Shown piece after piece: positions 51,872 to 64,000 of a stretch of DNA of 64,000 bases (positions within the stretch are counted from its first letter, which is position 1; every line of letters starts with the position of its first letter). The position numbers and the translations under genes were made by a program. Source of the DNA: Aldrovandia affinis (lineage: Eukaryota > Chordata > Actinopteri > Notacanthiformes > Halosauridae); contig JAINUG010000014.1 of the NCBI GenBank assembly GCA_029706075.1, forward strand, positions 2,738,001 through 2,802,000, in the 5' to 3' direction. The notes beneath the pieces were generated by a model. That model was given only the letters and a program-made list of their open reading frames with translations, had not been told where the DNA came from and ran no database searches.

Positions 51872-52971
51872 GGAGGACAATTTTTGACAAAGTAAAATAC
51901 TTTAATAAATAAATACAAGAATAAATAAATACATTTGGAAATAAATAAAAGTATATGTGGAAATGGATCAATTAGTGAATAACACATTATTGATATACAC
52001 TTAATTTATTTATTTTTCATTTTATTTAGTACACATTTATTTATTTGTATATTCATTAATTTTATTTATTTATTTTTTTTTTTTTTTTCTTGACCAGAGC
52101 CAAGAATAGACTTGTCTATCAAATTGTCAATCAAATTGAGTGGCATGGTGGGCGTAACCAGACCTCTTGATCAGTCCGTCGAGATAGATCGGTAATCTAA
52201 AAAAATAAAATAAACATATTTTAGCATAGTTCAGACATTGCTGATAAAATGTTGATGTTGTTCCGGGTGATGGATTTTATGGAGTGGCTTAGATTTCTGC
52301 CACCAAGATATCAAGAGAAGGACGCCCAACTGCCCCAGTGCTTGCGCCTAGGTAGGCTATGTACCTTGACGTACGCGATGGAGCATCTCTTCTGGATTGC
52401 CCAACACCATTTCATCGACCTCACTGTGATAGTATAAGGATCTCTATAACACTCTCCACAAAATCCTCCACCTGGGACAACTGCCTACAGCCTACATTTT
52501 GTCCATCTATTTCTGCTAATTAATTTTTGCTATCTAATTTATCAGCACATTTCTGAACCCTGCCATTCTGTCAGCAGTTGTCTTCCCACAATCCTACTTG
52601 ATAACAGCTAAATGCAGCTCAAACGATATGACCTATCTAACTTGAGGGACTGATCAAGGGCCAGGAGATTTGGTTACGGCCACCATCCAACTTGATTGAC
52701 AGCTTTATGGTCAAGAAAAAAATAAAAGCGAAAATAAATATAGGAATAAATTAATTAATATGGACATAAATAAATGAATGAAAATAATAAATACATACAT
52801 AAATATGTTAATATAGAAATAAATAAAGTGAAAAACGTGCGTAAATAAATAAGGAAAGTGTATATAAATAGTATTTAATCACTGATTTATCCATTTCCAC
52901 ATTTATTTATTTAGTCTTGTATTTATTTATTTATTTATCCGTTTATTTATCCGTTTATTATTTTGTCCTCC
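51872..52971. mobile_element. 1.1 kb foldback element with long AT-rich inverted repeats
   Basis: The ends are GGAGGACAA and TTGTCCTCC. About 250 bp at each end is (A)AATAAATAAATA-rich and inverted, including GTGGAAATGGAT(C/A)AAT at 51957 and its complement near 52888. The centre contains a second inverted block (TTGACCAGAGCC / TTGATTGACAG region) around a 500-bp unique core. No transposase is visible. No clear target duplication was found. It separates the X-box from the AK8 start. Confidence 0.75.
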
Positions 52972-53916
52972 ACAACCACCGGCCCAAAAATACAATGGAA
53001 GGTCTTCACCAATCAGTGGAAAGTGCGCATTCCATGCAGAGTGAGGAGGATGGCACTATCGCCAGTCACATAAATCAATGGCAAAGTACAGCCATATCTT
53101 GGATAAATAAATGCCACAAACCACGTTTGCTTGCCAGCTATCTGTCTGACACGAGGGATAAGGTAGATAGCTAGCTAGCTAGCAAGGTAACGTTATATAT
53201 AGTTTACAGTTTTGCCATGTGACTGACACATATCGTTACATTCTAGCATAATATCTAGCTGGCTAACAACATTAAGGTTAACGTTAACTTAAAAATATTC
53301 TCCCCGACATGGACGGAACTTGCGACATGCCAGCCCATTCGACCGACGGACCTTTGCTGTAAGACCTTAGCAACCTGTCTGTGTTCGTAACTAGGCTGCG
53401 GTCCTGCATTGAGAGGTGGGTGGCAGTGTTTCGTTTTCAATGGAATTAAGCTATTTAAATGTAGCTTAAAATGTAGAAATATACAAAAGTTTTAATTTAC
53501 GCTCTTAATTGGAATTGCCTCGCTCGCTAACGTTAACTGATTTGCCACTGTTGAATAACGTTAACAAATAATGTAAGTTAGCTCTAGCCAGCTAAGGTGA
53601 TAGTTGAGTTGCTGTAGTACAGCCTCTCGCGTGCAAATTAACAGCTAGCTTTAGCTAGTTACTGTAATTTTGTAGATAATAGCAAGCTTCCAGCTCAGAT
53701 GTTTGAGTACGTTGATTTATCACTGTCTGACATCCACAAAATAGTCAAGTAGCCTAATGAATCATGCGCAGTTTACGTGTTTGCCCACAGCTAGCTCACT
53801 AAAGCTAATACTAGCTAAACTTGAATTTTCACTCACGTTTTAGTTTAACTTTAAGGGTGAAGATGGCAAGCTGACCTCTTCCTTTCTTTGTTGACCAGAG
53901 ATATACCACCAACGAC
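52972..53916 (+). promoter_or_regulatory. ak8: AK8 5' flank
   Basis: A 59-codon open frame starting at 52995 ends at a donor-like AAG|GTAGAT. It has no family resemblance and could be a non-coding first exon. The stretch 53260-53420 carries the X-box half site and moderate CpG. The acceptor-like TTGTTGACCAG at 53898 suggests the ATG exon is preceded by a non-coding exon. Confidence 0.45.
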
Positions 53917-56790
53917 ATGGATGCTACCACCAAACCTTTGAGAATACCTCCAGAAATGTCTATTTATGCTGAAAAGCACGAACTATTTGATTTGGTGCAG
54001 GTACGCGCTGTGTTCATTCTGAAATTCTGCCGAGCCCTGCTGAAATCTGTTGTCCTCAGTCTTCGTGTGAGTTAAAGTAATAACGCTGGCTTGCCACTTA
54101 AAATTAATTGAACAAACTATTGCTACTGATTTGAAATTTCAGACATTACAATATGGCTAGTTAACCATGACCAAATAACTACTATGTTGAAGAAATGTAT
54201 CGTTTTAGGTATTGTTTATTTCACTATCTACTATAGTCAATGGTGACACGTCTACTGGTAGACAAGCCAGAGGACCCTCTGCAGTACCTGATTGACCTTC
54301 TGAAGAGAGACAGTTTAGAAGGTAAGTGACAATCAAAGCGTTTTGTGATTATTTATTTGGAATAACTTGTTATCCAACATAACGTTACTATTATCCATAT
54401 ACTCTGTTGCCTGCGAGTCAGGTCCTAAGACGGCCTTCCATGGTTTTTTACTTTTGTTTGTTAGTAAACTTCACTGGTAAAAGTTTATAATCATGGTAAA
54501 ACAGCCTGACCCTTGTACATTTTACTGTATTTCATAATAAAAGTGAAGGTGGCCATATGATGATGGTGACGATTATGATTATTAAAACCATATAAGTTAG
54601 TCGTATAACAATAAGGTTGTTGTTTTTTTCAAACTGACGATTACTATTGTGATTGTTATTCGTTGTGAAACCATATAATGTAATCGTATAAGGTGTTTTT
54701 TTTTTTTCAAACGGACCCTCCTCCATTTTCTTAACCATGCAGGTGAAGGCCAGGAATGGCTATACTACATAGAATAAAATAGAATAACAAATTCTGTCAG
54801 CAAGCAAAGTAATGTTTTTCTGTCTTGGATCTGGTCTGTTGGGGAAATAGACCCACGTTTTAGGACTTGCATCGTATCGCTGATATTTTGCTATTGCCAC
54901 TAGGTGGCGCTGTGTTTCTTTTTTTTAAACTTAACACATAATTGGTATCTTCCAATATTAGTGGGGGGTTTTGCTAATATCCTTGACAACAGATTAAACT
55001 AAAAGCTTGGTTTTACATGCCAGGCAATATAAATGGTTGCACTCCAATATTCATATAGTTTTGACCTACCTCAAGTATAAAACTAAACCAGGAAAGTCTT
55101 GCTTGGTCTTTCTCACACAGTGACTCAAAGCCACACGGCCAGAGTGTGTTAGTGGTTCTAAATTAAGGGGGTTTAAACTCTAGAGAAACAGATGATTAGG
55201 TATATTGTAATTAATCAACCATGGCCAGCTTATTAATCAGGCCATATGTAAATGTAGACTGTGGCCAGTAATTAATGAGCCTTGAGCAAAACAATTGACA
55301 AGAGTTCTGAAGTTTGAGGAGTTGATCAGCATTATTCAAAAGGCCCAAAACTACCTGGGTATGCTTTGGTGACCTCAGGAGGCATGTGACTTCTTACTGG
55401 ACCAATGGCATTGCCTACAGTTCAGTAGATCCTGCTAATCTGATTAAGCTTTTTTCCATCTGGAAAAGTGGTTTCCTGTCTATATTTGTTCATAGCCAGT
55501 GGTGAGGGGGAATGTTTCTGTGACTGTGAATACCTTTTATTTGTATTATTGTTTTATTGAATTTAGCTAATTTCTGTCTAAGTACTGTCCATAGTCAGTA
55601 CATAGTTCTACATGAAGATGTAGTTAATTGAATAATTCTGCAATAGAACTGATACAGCACTACTGAAGAGGTGTTTAAAGTATCTGACCATTGTTTAGAA
55701 AGTCCAGTGGGACTTTGGCAGGTAAATAATCACATTTGGGCACATTTGGATACATAGATTACAAATGCGATACTGAGCTTTGCTGGTTGCCCATAGGACC
55801 TCACTAATGAACACGTTGCTCTTTATTTTGTCCAAAAACGGCGTCACAAAGACTCACTCTTTGAACAAGACTGCGCTGTTGCCCAGTTACCACATCCGCC
55901 CAGTGTAGTCAGTTTAAAAAAAAGACTTTGCAGTATTCCATTACACTGCAATGCCCATAACGTCCACACAGGGGTGCTATCAGCCCTCGGTTACTCCACC
56001 AAGACAGTACTGTGTGCTGTGGTTCTGACCCAGATGAAGGGCTACAGTTGGAGCCCTTAAACAGAAGACACGTTCAGCCAGAGAGCTTTAGCAAATTGAT
56101 CACAGATTTGATTTTTTGCTGTGATGTTATTATACATGCTGTCGGCTAATTTAATATTAAATTAGATAAGTCTTATTAAAAAGACATTGTTTTCCCTTTT
56201 TTTGTGAATGGTTATTGATTGTTTTGTCAATTTATAGTTCCCAGAGTTATGTTGCTGGGCCCACCGGCTTCTGGAAAAAGAACTATTGTGAGTATAACTT
56301 CCAACTTTTTGTATTAGTTCATCAAAAGCATGGGTATGTGCTTAATGACTAACTCAAAAGTACATGACTAATTTACAATATTTCAGGGGGTCAGAGAATT
56401 GATGCAGGATAATTGGGCACAGAGGGAATCTAGATCTAGACCAATTTGTGATTTCTGAATGTTCTTGAGAATGTAGATGTCAGTGCAAATGTTGTGAAAC
56501 TGCTTCTCAATTCTCTCTCTCTCTCTCTCTCTCTATAGTATTTTATTTTTTGCAAAGTATTTTTTTCATGTTTTAAAGACATTTTGCAAAATGCTCAGAA
56601 CTTTGAAGATGTATTTCATTTGGCAGAGAGAAAGTTATGCAAAGTTATATGGTAATGGGAATGACTGGGAAACAGGAAAGGTGGTGTATGTTCCTCTCCG
56701 CGCACGTAGGTGTGCATGTGTCTGTGTTTGTGTGTGTGTGTGTGTGTGTATGTGTGTGTATGCATATGTGTGTCTGTGTGTCTGTGTGTG

Positions 56791-56823
<33 letters not shown>

Positions 56824-57699
56824 ATGTGTGCGTCCGTGTGTGTCTGTGTGTGTATGTATATGTCTGTGTGTGTCTGTGTGTCTGTGTGTATGTATATGTC
56901 TGTGTGTGTATGTGTGTGTCTGTGTGTGTATGTATATGTGTGTGTGTCTCTGTGTGTCTCTGTGTGTCTGTGTGTGTATGTATATGTGTGTGTGTCTGTG
57001 TGTGTGTGCATGCGCCTTGAGGAGGAGGTGGAATGTCAAGCCGTGGCAAGACAGACCGTCAGGTTGGGATTCCGTCAGTGTGACAGTCCTCTGTGTGCGC
57101 GTTAGCACAGTGTTGTGCTTCCTCTGTTTCTCCAGTAAACATCCAGCTGTGCCATGTATCCTGTGCACGGTGTCACCGCTGTGAGCTAGCCTTGGATACG
57201 GTCAGGTGCCTAGCAGATAAATAAAGGCACTGTAATGATAATCCCTTACCACAATAGCTCCAGAGTGCCGAGGAGCTGACAGCGACGTTGTCGAAGCGAT
57301 AATGGCGAGGCGCCGTAGCTCCGGGGCTGCATCTGCTGTTTGAAAGCCACTCTCTCTCTCTCTCTCTCTCTCTCCTCCCACGCCAGGCCAGGCAACTGTG
57401 CGAACACACCTGTGCCGTCCACGTCACCGCCGCCGCCGTCTTACTGGGGGACACGGAGCTGGCCAGGAGGGCCCAGCAGCACAGAGACCAGCTGCAGGTA
57501 GGGCTGAGCGGCCGGGCGCGGGGAGCCCAGCAGCACACAGGTTAGGAGCCTGTGGGGCTCTGCTCAGACACACACATAAACACACACACATGTACACTCA
57601 CACAGATGCATATGCTCACACATACACACACATGAATATGCACACACACACACATACACACATGCACACACACAACACACACATATACACACACACATG

Positions 57700-57734
<35 letters not shown>

Positions 57735-58680
57735 ACATGAATATACAGACACACACACACACCTGCACACACACGTGCACACACACACATACACACATGT
57801 GCACACACACACACACATACACACATGAATATACAGACACACACACACACACGTGCACACACATTCACACGTGCACACACACACACACACATGTGCACGC
57901 ACATACACACACACACGCGCGCACACACTCACACACACTCACTCCTTTGAGAATAAACAAACTCAGAGATCCATAACTTCTCACTCATAAAATAGGTATA
58001 TTTCACATAGCACAGAAAGGTATTATATGAACAGTATATGTGCTGTTGTCACTGCACGTGCCCCGCCTGGCTTAAACTGAGACGCGTATATTACAGGAAA
58101 TGTGGCGGCTGCATGCCGCAGCGAAAGCGCCTGTGGCATTTTGGATTCAGCGAGTGGGCTGTGGGTCTAATTTTAAAACTGCTCATTGATTTCAATTTGA
58201 CTGACTCTCACACTGCGTAGGAGCATGAATGAGCAAAAGTGAAAAGAGGTTAGGAGTGATTGACGTGTACGTGGTCACAGCTCTTGCGTCGAAACGGCGC
58301 GTGGGAGCGCTTTTAAGATAGCTCAGGTTTTTGTCCAAACTCTTTGCAGTGTGCTTATTCCACACAGACTTCCCGCCGGAACGAAAATGCAAAACAAGGG
58401 ATTTCAATTTTTAAATATTTTTTTAAAGCAAGGCTGCTTCGTCCTGACACTCTGGAAAATGAGTTAATTTGTCCTCATTAAAAGCGTAAAAATGCATGAA
58501 TAAATAATGATTACAGAGGAAACATTTTCTTATTTATGCTTGGCTATATGTAAAATACACAATAAATGAGCATTCACTGTCAGGCCTGTTTACACGCTGG
58601 GCCCTCCCCCTCGTATCAAACCTCGACACTTCACACGCACTTCAGGAGGATCAGGGGTGTGCGCCGGTCGCTGATGAGGA

Positions 58681-58716
<36 letters not shown>

Positions 58717-60171
58717 GGGTTAGTTAAACCTTAGAGGCTCTCCCCATTGAATGGTGAATCCGTAAGCGGACAGATCCGAAAAAGTTTAATAAAAGACAAG
58801 AACGGAAGAAAAAAAGAGGAGAGGGAGAAAAATAAAAAGGAGTCCGCGGAAACCGCCATTCCCAGCGGTTTAATTATTTTAATTATCGTCCTCTTTGAGA
58901 TTTTCTGCGGGGGAAAAAATGAAAAGCAGGAGGGGGGTGGATGCCATTAAAACATGGCGGCTCGGATTAATATGATTAAAAGCGGTGATGGGGGAGATGA
59001 GAGGGCAGGCGTGTCAGAGCCGATCAGAGGGAGATGGGGCTCAACTTTAGCGGGAGCCAGAGTGATTGTGCTTTTTGTCTCTCGCCGTTACCGCGGCGGT
59101 ATTTCATCATTTATTTGAGCGGACATTCTTGTCTGGGGGGCGGTCTCACCGTTTGTTTGTTCTGAGCAGTCTCGCGGTCCGACGCGTGCGCGTACGGGAG
59201 CACAGTCGGCCCGTCCCACCTGCAGGGCGGAACTGTGCATTCAGTTACCTGGTCCTCGTATATGCGCCTAACGCACTCTGACTGAGAGGGATAAATAGGT
59301 GTGTGCGTGTGAGCTGTGAGAACGCACTCTGCCGATCACGGCCCGGTTTAAGTCGTACGTCGTCGGTCAAAGTAAAACCGCGAACGCTTTCTGAGCAACG
59401 CTCTGTCTTTTGCGCCACCGGCGCGTCCGTCTCCTCCTTAAAGGAGACGGACAGCCATGTTATCGAGATGCGCGCGTGTTGTCGATCGCCGCGGAACGGA
59501 TTCTCGCGAGATCCGTCCTGTGCTGCTGCAGGACCGTGTAAACTGGGTGAGCGTTGAAAAGGCACTGAGTGAGGGCCCCAGTGTAAATAAAGCAGGTGAA
59601 TCGTAGGGAGGGGAGCTGGATGGAGGGAGGGAGGGAGGGGGAGGGAGGGAGGGGGGGGGGGCTCATTTGATATTTAAGCATGGCGTCTGGCAGCGCCTGC
59701 ACGAAGCCCCCACAAGACCTTCCCTCAAGGTGACACTTCAAAGCGGACCCGCAGACACCAGCCCGCCTGTCAGCCAGCGTGGAGCCCGCTCGCCCCCGCC
59801 CCCGTCCTCACTCCGCACCGCGAGCCCCGCTGGGCCGGGTCAGCGCCAAGATCCACACGGCCCCGCCCTCAGGGGACCCCAGCCCCGCTCTCCCTTCACC
59901 CGCCATAAACAAGTCTCCGTTCACAGCGCGGAACGAAGAGGTTCGCTAGCGTTCTTAAACCACTGATGGGGCAATTACCTGCATGTGCGCGGGGCTGAGG
60001 CAGCGAGAGGGTGAATCTCTTTTGAAGTAAGGATATGAATATGGAAGCGCTCCTGTCTCCTCGTCTCTCCCCTCTGCCCGCCGTCTCCTGTCCCTCTTGC
60101 AGGAAATCCCCAGTGAGCTGTGGATTAGGCTGATCCAGCAGCGACTGTCAAAGACGGACTGCATCCAACAG
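53917..60171 (+). CDS. ak8: Adenylate kinase 8, first five coding exons (gene continues past the right edge)
   Basis: Exons are 53917-54000, 54237-54321, 56238-56287, 57387-57497 and 60103-60171, in phase with GT-AG introns, giving the first 133 residues. MDATTKPLRIPPEM matches the conserved N-terminus. Exon 3 holds the P-loop LLGPPASGKRT (Gly64 to Lys70). IRLIQQRLSKTDCIQQ corresponds to the segment before the GW.LDG NMP-binding region, which must be in the next exon beyond 64000. AK8 has two tandem adenylate kinase domains and phosphorylates AMP and other nucleoside monophosphates. Mouse mutants have hydrocephalus, consistent with a role in motile cilia. The exon 3 donor (ATT|GTGAGT) and the unusual Arg after the P-loop Lys (human Thr) are the only oddities. 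Exon 4 is more diverged and Ala-rich. Confidence 0.94.
54322..56237 (+). other. AK8 intron 2
   Basis: AT-rich with no repeat family or gene recognised, apart from short T-runs. Confidence 0.6.
56703..57012. repeat. GT/TGTCTG/TATATG compound microsatellite, AK8 intron 3
   Basis: Degenerate GT repeat with a recurring GTATGTATATGTCTGTGTGT module. All open frames here (Cys-Val / His-Thr) are repeat translations. Confidence 0.95.
57568..57943. repeat. CA compound microsatellite, AK8 intron 4
   Basis: CA repeats with a recurring module ACATGAATATACAGACACAC and GTGCACACAC, starting about 70 bases after exon 4. Confidence 0.95.
58000..60102 (+). other. AK8 intron 4, distal part: unique CpG-rich, TAAT-rich DNA
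   Basis: No coding resemblance. The stretch 58730-59000 has homeodomain-type cores (TTTAATTATTTTAATTATC, GGATTAATATGATTAAAAGC), and 59040-59560 is CpG-rich. A GGGAGGGAGGGG tract lies at 59620-59661. It looks like regulatory DNA rather than plain intron; this is inference. Confidence 0.4.
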
Positions 60172-60236
60172 GTAAAAGCCCCTCCCATACACCTCTCCCT
60201 TTCAGGATCAATCGCACACAAGCAGGGGGAGCACGG

Positions 60237-60265
60237 GACACACGTACACACTCGTGCACAGTAAT

Positions 60266-60296
<31 letters not shown>

Positions 60297-60698
60297 TACA
60301 CACACACTCACATACACAGTAATACACACACACACTCACACACATACATACACACACTCACATACACAGTAATACACACACACATACACATACACACACA
60401 CACACTCACGTACATACACACACACTCACACATACACAGTAATACAGACACACATACACACTCATACATATACACATTCACACACACACTCACACATACA
60501 CAGTAATACAGACACACATACACACTCATACATATACACATTCACACACAAACACACACACACATACTTATGCACAGTAATACAGTAATACACAAACTCA
60601 CACACATACACACATTCACACATACACACTCATACACAGTAATACACTCACACACACACACTCACACTCATACAGAGTAATACACATACACACACTCA

Positions 60699-60730
<32 letters not shown>

Positions 60731-60895
60731 TAATCATAGACAATAATACATGCACACGCACTCAGACTCACACACACATACACAGTAATACATGCACTCA
60801 CACACCCACGCACACATTCACACATACACACACACTCATACACAGTAATACACGCCAATGCACTTACACTCAGTAATACACACATACACACATTT
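60237..60895. repeat. CA minisatellite with ACAGTAATACA module, AK8 intron 5
   Basis: (CA)n tracts interrupted about a dozen times by CACAGTAATACA and ACTCATACA modules at 50-70 bp spacing. It lies 65 bases after the exon 5 donor. Confidence 0.95.
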
Positions 60896-61185
60896 GAATG
60901 ATTTTATTTGGGTCCGCCACAAGGGAAAGGTGTGCGCAAAGGTTAAAGATATCTGGTCACTTAATTCACACGAGTAGCGTTGGAAACAGGGGCACATGAA
61001 GCATCTTCTTTCCCGTACAGACATTCCTCCTGCTACAGCAGACACAGACACAGTGCACGGATCGCTGTTTTGCCTTCTGTTTAGAGGCCTGCCATCCGCA
61101 GCCCTCATACTGTCAGCTTGTATACATGTCCCAAGCTACCGGAAATCAGTGCAGAGAGCAGGCATTCCAGTCCAAGTGCACACAG

Positions 61186-61225
<40 letters not shown>

Positions 61226-64000
61226 TGACATCCCCTCATGCTTAAGTCACCTCTCGGTACTTGAGAACGTATTTTGTGAACACTTTGATTGATATTTGCC
61301 ACCCTGGATGTCACACTACAACTCAGTTCACATGCCAAGCCAGCAGTGCGATGGAGATGTGAAGGGGACTGGGCCTAAAACCAGAACGTCGCAGGTTCAA
61401 TTCCCCAGGGGGACTTGAACAAGGTACTTAATCAGAATCGCGTCCGTAAAATACTGTACAAATATAAAAGAGTGTAAGCGCCCAAGCAAGCGAATTTTGT
61501 AACGCGCTGTAAGGATTCATTAAAATGTGAGTGCGGTTGCGATGCTGGTGCTCGTCAGCGCGGGGGTGGGCGAACACGACCACCTGTCAGCCCCCTCCTC
61601 TGTAGCTCCGGCTCGGCAGACTGTCGCTGCGCTTCCAGCAGGTTCCGGCTTGCGAGGATAATGAGAGTTGTGCAACAAGCTGGGCTCCGTGTAATGCTTG
61701 GGCATGGAGGCACGTCTCTCTCCGTCTCCCTTCCTCTCCGTCTCTCTCCCCCTCTCCTTATTTCTGTTGGTTTGCTCATTAAGTTTGATTTGGTTCCTGC
61801 TCCCCCGTGTCGCGGTGTTCGGCTGCGCGCTGCGTCTCCGGCTGCCGGTGTGGGCGTGATTTCGGGCCGATGCCGCAACGCTCCTCGCCCCAGCTCCAAG
61901 GCCACAGCGGCTGACAGAAGCACAAGGTTCCCCTGCAGCCCTCGGATGCCCCTGAATCTCGGCACCCGATTGGCTGCAGGCTGGGGGGACCGCGCTCTCT
62001 TGGGGACGAGACGTGGGGCCCTGTCTGTCACAATGGCGTCCCGGCAATGCGGCGTGCGTTTGCATCAGTGGGACTCTGGTCGACTCTGAATAGGAGCATT
62101 TTTTTTTTTTTTTGTCCTGTCGTTTGACACAATTGCTATTGTATCAAATTGCATATCATATTTATTGAAATTGAGTTTGAATATGAAGTATAAGTCACCT
62201 TCAAATAGTAGTTTGTTGATCTTTGTGCAATGTGAGGAGCACAAATTAGAAATGTGTAGGCAAGGCGAGCTGGAGTTAGGGTGGGTGGTGAGAGGGTTCT
62301 GGGCATGTGGGTGAGTTACAGTTTTAGTGAGTTAAATACTTGGGGGGGGTCGTGGTGAGCTAAAGGCCACGGGGAGGGGGGGGGGGGCGTGGGGAGGTGA
62401 GGTGAGCCCAGAGTTTGCTGCGGAGCAGACTAATCCGTCGCTGAGAACGAAACGGGGGGGAAGCGAGGGCTATGGATTTATTAGCAGGAGTAAGGGGGCA
62501 AGTGCAGGAGGAGAGTATGTTAATCCGCCGGCTGAACGGTGATCAAAGGCCGGACCGAGCCAGGCCCTGCTGTGAATCTCCAGGCAAAGAGCGGGCCCCT
62601 TCAGGACAGGAAAGCATAGTTATGAAAATCAATACGCCATATTTGTATTCTGTACAGAGGAGAGGGGTTAGGTGGGGTAGTGTGTGTGTGTGGGGGGGTC
62701 TGGTTTTCGGAGAGCAGCAAGATATTTTCTGTGTTTAAAACCCATTTACGACCTCTTTGATTTTTGACGTGCTGCATTTCTGGCACGTTTTCTGCCTGAA
62801 TGGCTGTGATTGAAAAGGTCTGAATGAGGGCTCCTGAGTGGAGGTTAGTCTGTTACAGCCCCCGCCAGGCCTGGCTGGGCCCTATAGCCGCAGGTTCGAG
62901 CCTCAGCCTCGGCTGCATCATTAGCCGACTATGACCGGGAGTCTGCAGTGGTGGGACGCAATTATCTTTATCCCGCTGGGGGGCAGGGTGGGATTTAGCT
63001 GGCCAGGTTTCCTCTGGCACCACTGCATTAGTTCCTCCCGTTGACATGCCAGGAGCCCACAGGCTAACATGAACGGATGACCTCTCCTTCAGTCAGCGCT
63101 AGCTCCTTTCCTGTTGTACTGTGGGGACTGTAGGGTGTGAAATAGAGTCTGGCTTGCAGGCGGGGGCACTGGAGGACCACACATGCCTCAGTCGTAGTAG
63201 TCCTGGTGTGCGGGAGTGGGTTCACATGGTGGTAGCTCAAGAGACACAATTGGAAATTCTAGGCAAACTTCAGTGAGCAGTGAGCTGTGAAAGCCAGCAA
63301 TTCCTCTCAGTGTGATCTGCACCTGGATTTTTATTGTTTTTTCATGATGTCCTTGTGTGCGATGCTCCTCTCCACTCCCGCCAACTTTGCCACTTGCAAT
63401 TATGACAGCACCTCTGCCACTCCAAAAACAAATCCGATTTGAGAAACGATGACAATTTTAGTAACGACACATGCATGTACCTGCCCCCTTTCCATTTGGT
63501 CCATTTACGGCTGCGCTCTTTAATAGACTCGCTACGGGAGCGCGCGTCTGCCGTCCTGACGGAATCCCAGAGGACCTGCCCCTCCCTCAGGAGAACAGAG
63601 CATGAAGAAATGTTCGTCTCGCACCCGTTGCCCTCCTCCACTGTCAACTGATCTCCGGTACAAATCCCCCCCTATCACTCCCCCGAAAGCCCAGTCTGTT
63701 TCATCTTGCCATCTCAGCACCCAGTCGCTGCGCCCACCACCAAAAAAAAAAAAAACACACAGCATAATTTCTCCTGTTAGTTATTTGCTCTCTGAAGTGT
63801 CAGTTCCCCTGTAGTTGTAAGAACAAAAATATGTGTATCATTAAAACTGCAAACAGCGTTTTTTTTCCTTTCTAAACTCTGCAAATTGCTTTGCTTGAGC
63901 TGAATAAATTACTAAACTTTTTCGCTTGGCATCCTTTAAGTTTAGTAGTTTATCATTATTATTTTCTTATAATCTGGTAATGGATGTTTATCCCTTCCGG
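60896..64000 (+). other. AK8 intron 5 (open at right edge)
   Basis: Contains a (CA)n at 61189-61221, a degraded SINE-like block at 61345-61510 (B-box-like GCAGGTTCAATTCCCC, CTTGAACAAGGTACTTAAT), and CpG-rich unique DNA at 61540-62090. A GCAGGTTCGAGCCT B-box-like block lies at 62840-62960. The stretch 63320-64000 is unique and AT-rich. No AK8 exon 6 is visible. Confidence 0.5.

Noticed and set aside
56591..57184. Long open frame in AK8 intron 3
   Set aside because: GT microsatellite translation with no family resemblance.

Overview
The window is nuclear genomic DNA from a ray-finned fish, most likely a teleost. The protein-coding exons are vertebrate, have GT-AG introns, and sit among fish-type mobile DNA: tRNA-derived SINEs with the 'AAGTCGCTTTGGATAAAAGC' tail, Tc1/mariner, hAT and Harbinger-like elements, an L2/CR1/Rex-type LINE, and very long GT/CA microsatellites. 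The species cannot be told from the sequence.

Layout. 1-9476 is mostly non-coding: a possible fragment of an ADAM-like exon at the extreme left, a large GT/GC minisatellite (about 3105-3615) and a 1.9 kb foldback transposon (4300-6207). 9477-9910 (minus) is the first coding exon of a Neverland-like cholesterol 7-desaturase. The rest of that gene is not visible. 11976-19572 (minus) holds ten coding exons of carboxyl ester lipase (CEL), with the catalytic triad intact. 19573-24100 is intergenic with a truncated LINE and SINEs. 24100-44385 (plus) is TSC1 (hamartin), with 21 coding exons resolved to splice sites. 44386-48123 is the presumed TSC1 3' UTR plus a convergent intergenic gap. 48124-50154 (minus) is SPACA9 in three coding exons. 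50155-53916 is the divergent SPACA9/AK8 promoter interval, holding a mariner fossil, a 1.1 kb AT-rich foldback element and a good RFX X-box. 53917 to beyond the right edge (plus) is AK8, of which the first five coding exons are present.

The order CEL - TSC1 - SPACA9 - AK8 matches the human 9q34 neighbourhood from memory, except that I see no GFI1B or GTF3C5 between CEL and TSC1. SPACA9 (axonemal microtubule lumen protein) and AK8 (cilium-associated adenylate kinase) are divergently transcribed, and the X-box between them suggests shared ciliary regulation. TSC1 is the scaffold of the TSC1-TSC2-TBC1D7 complex that restrains mTORC1. CEL is a secreted digestive enzyme.

The most notable observations are: three apparent single-base frame breaks in an otherwise conserved TSC1 reading frame, all in GC-rich or homopolymer DNA; a SINE inserted exactly across the CEL exon 9 splice donor, so that its target duplication copies the donor; a 14-15 copy 46-bp minisatellite in TSC1 intron 18 whose unit carries a tRNA A-box-like core; and TSC1 3' splice sites where UG repeats replace the polypyrimidine tract. 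I found no evidence of an entirely new multi-gene system.
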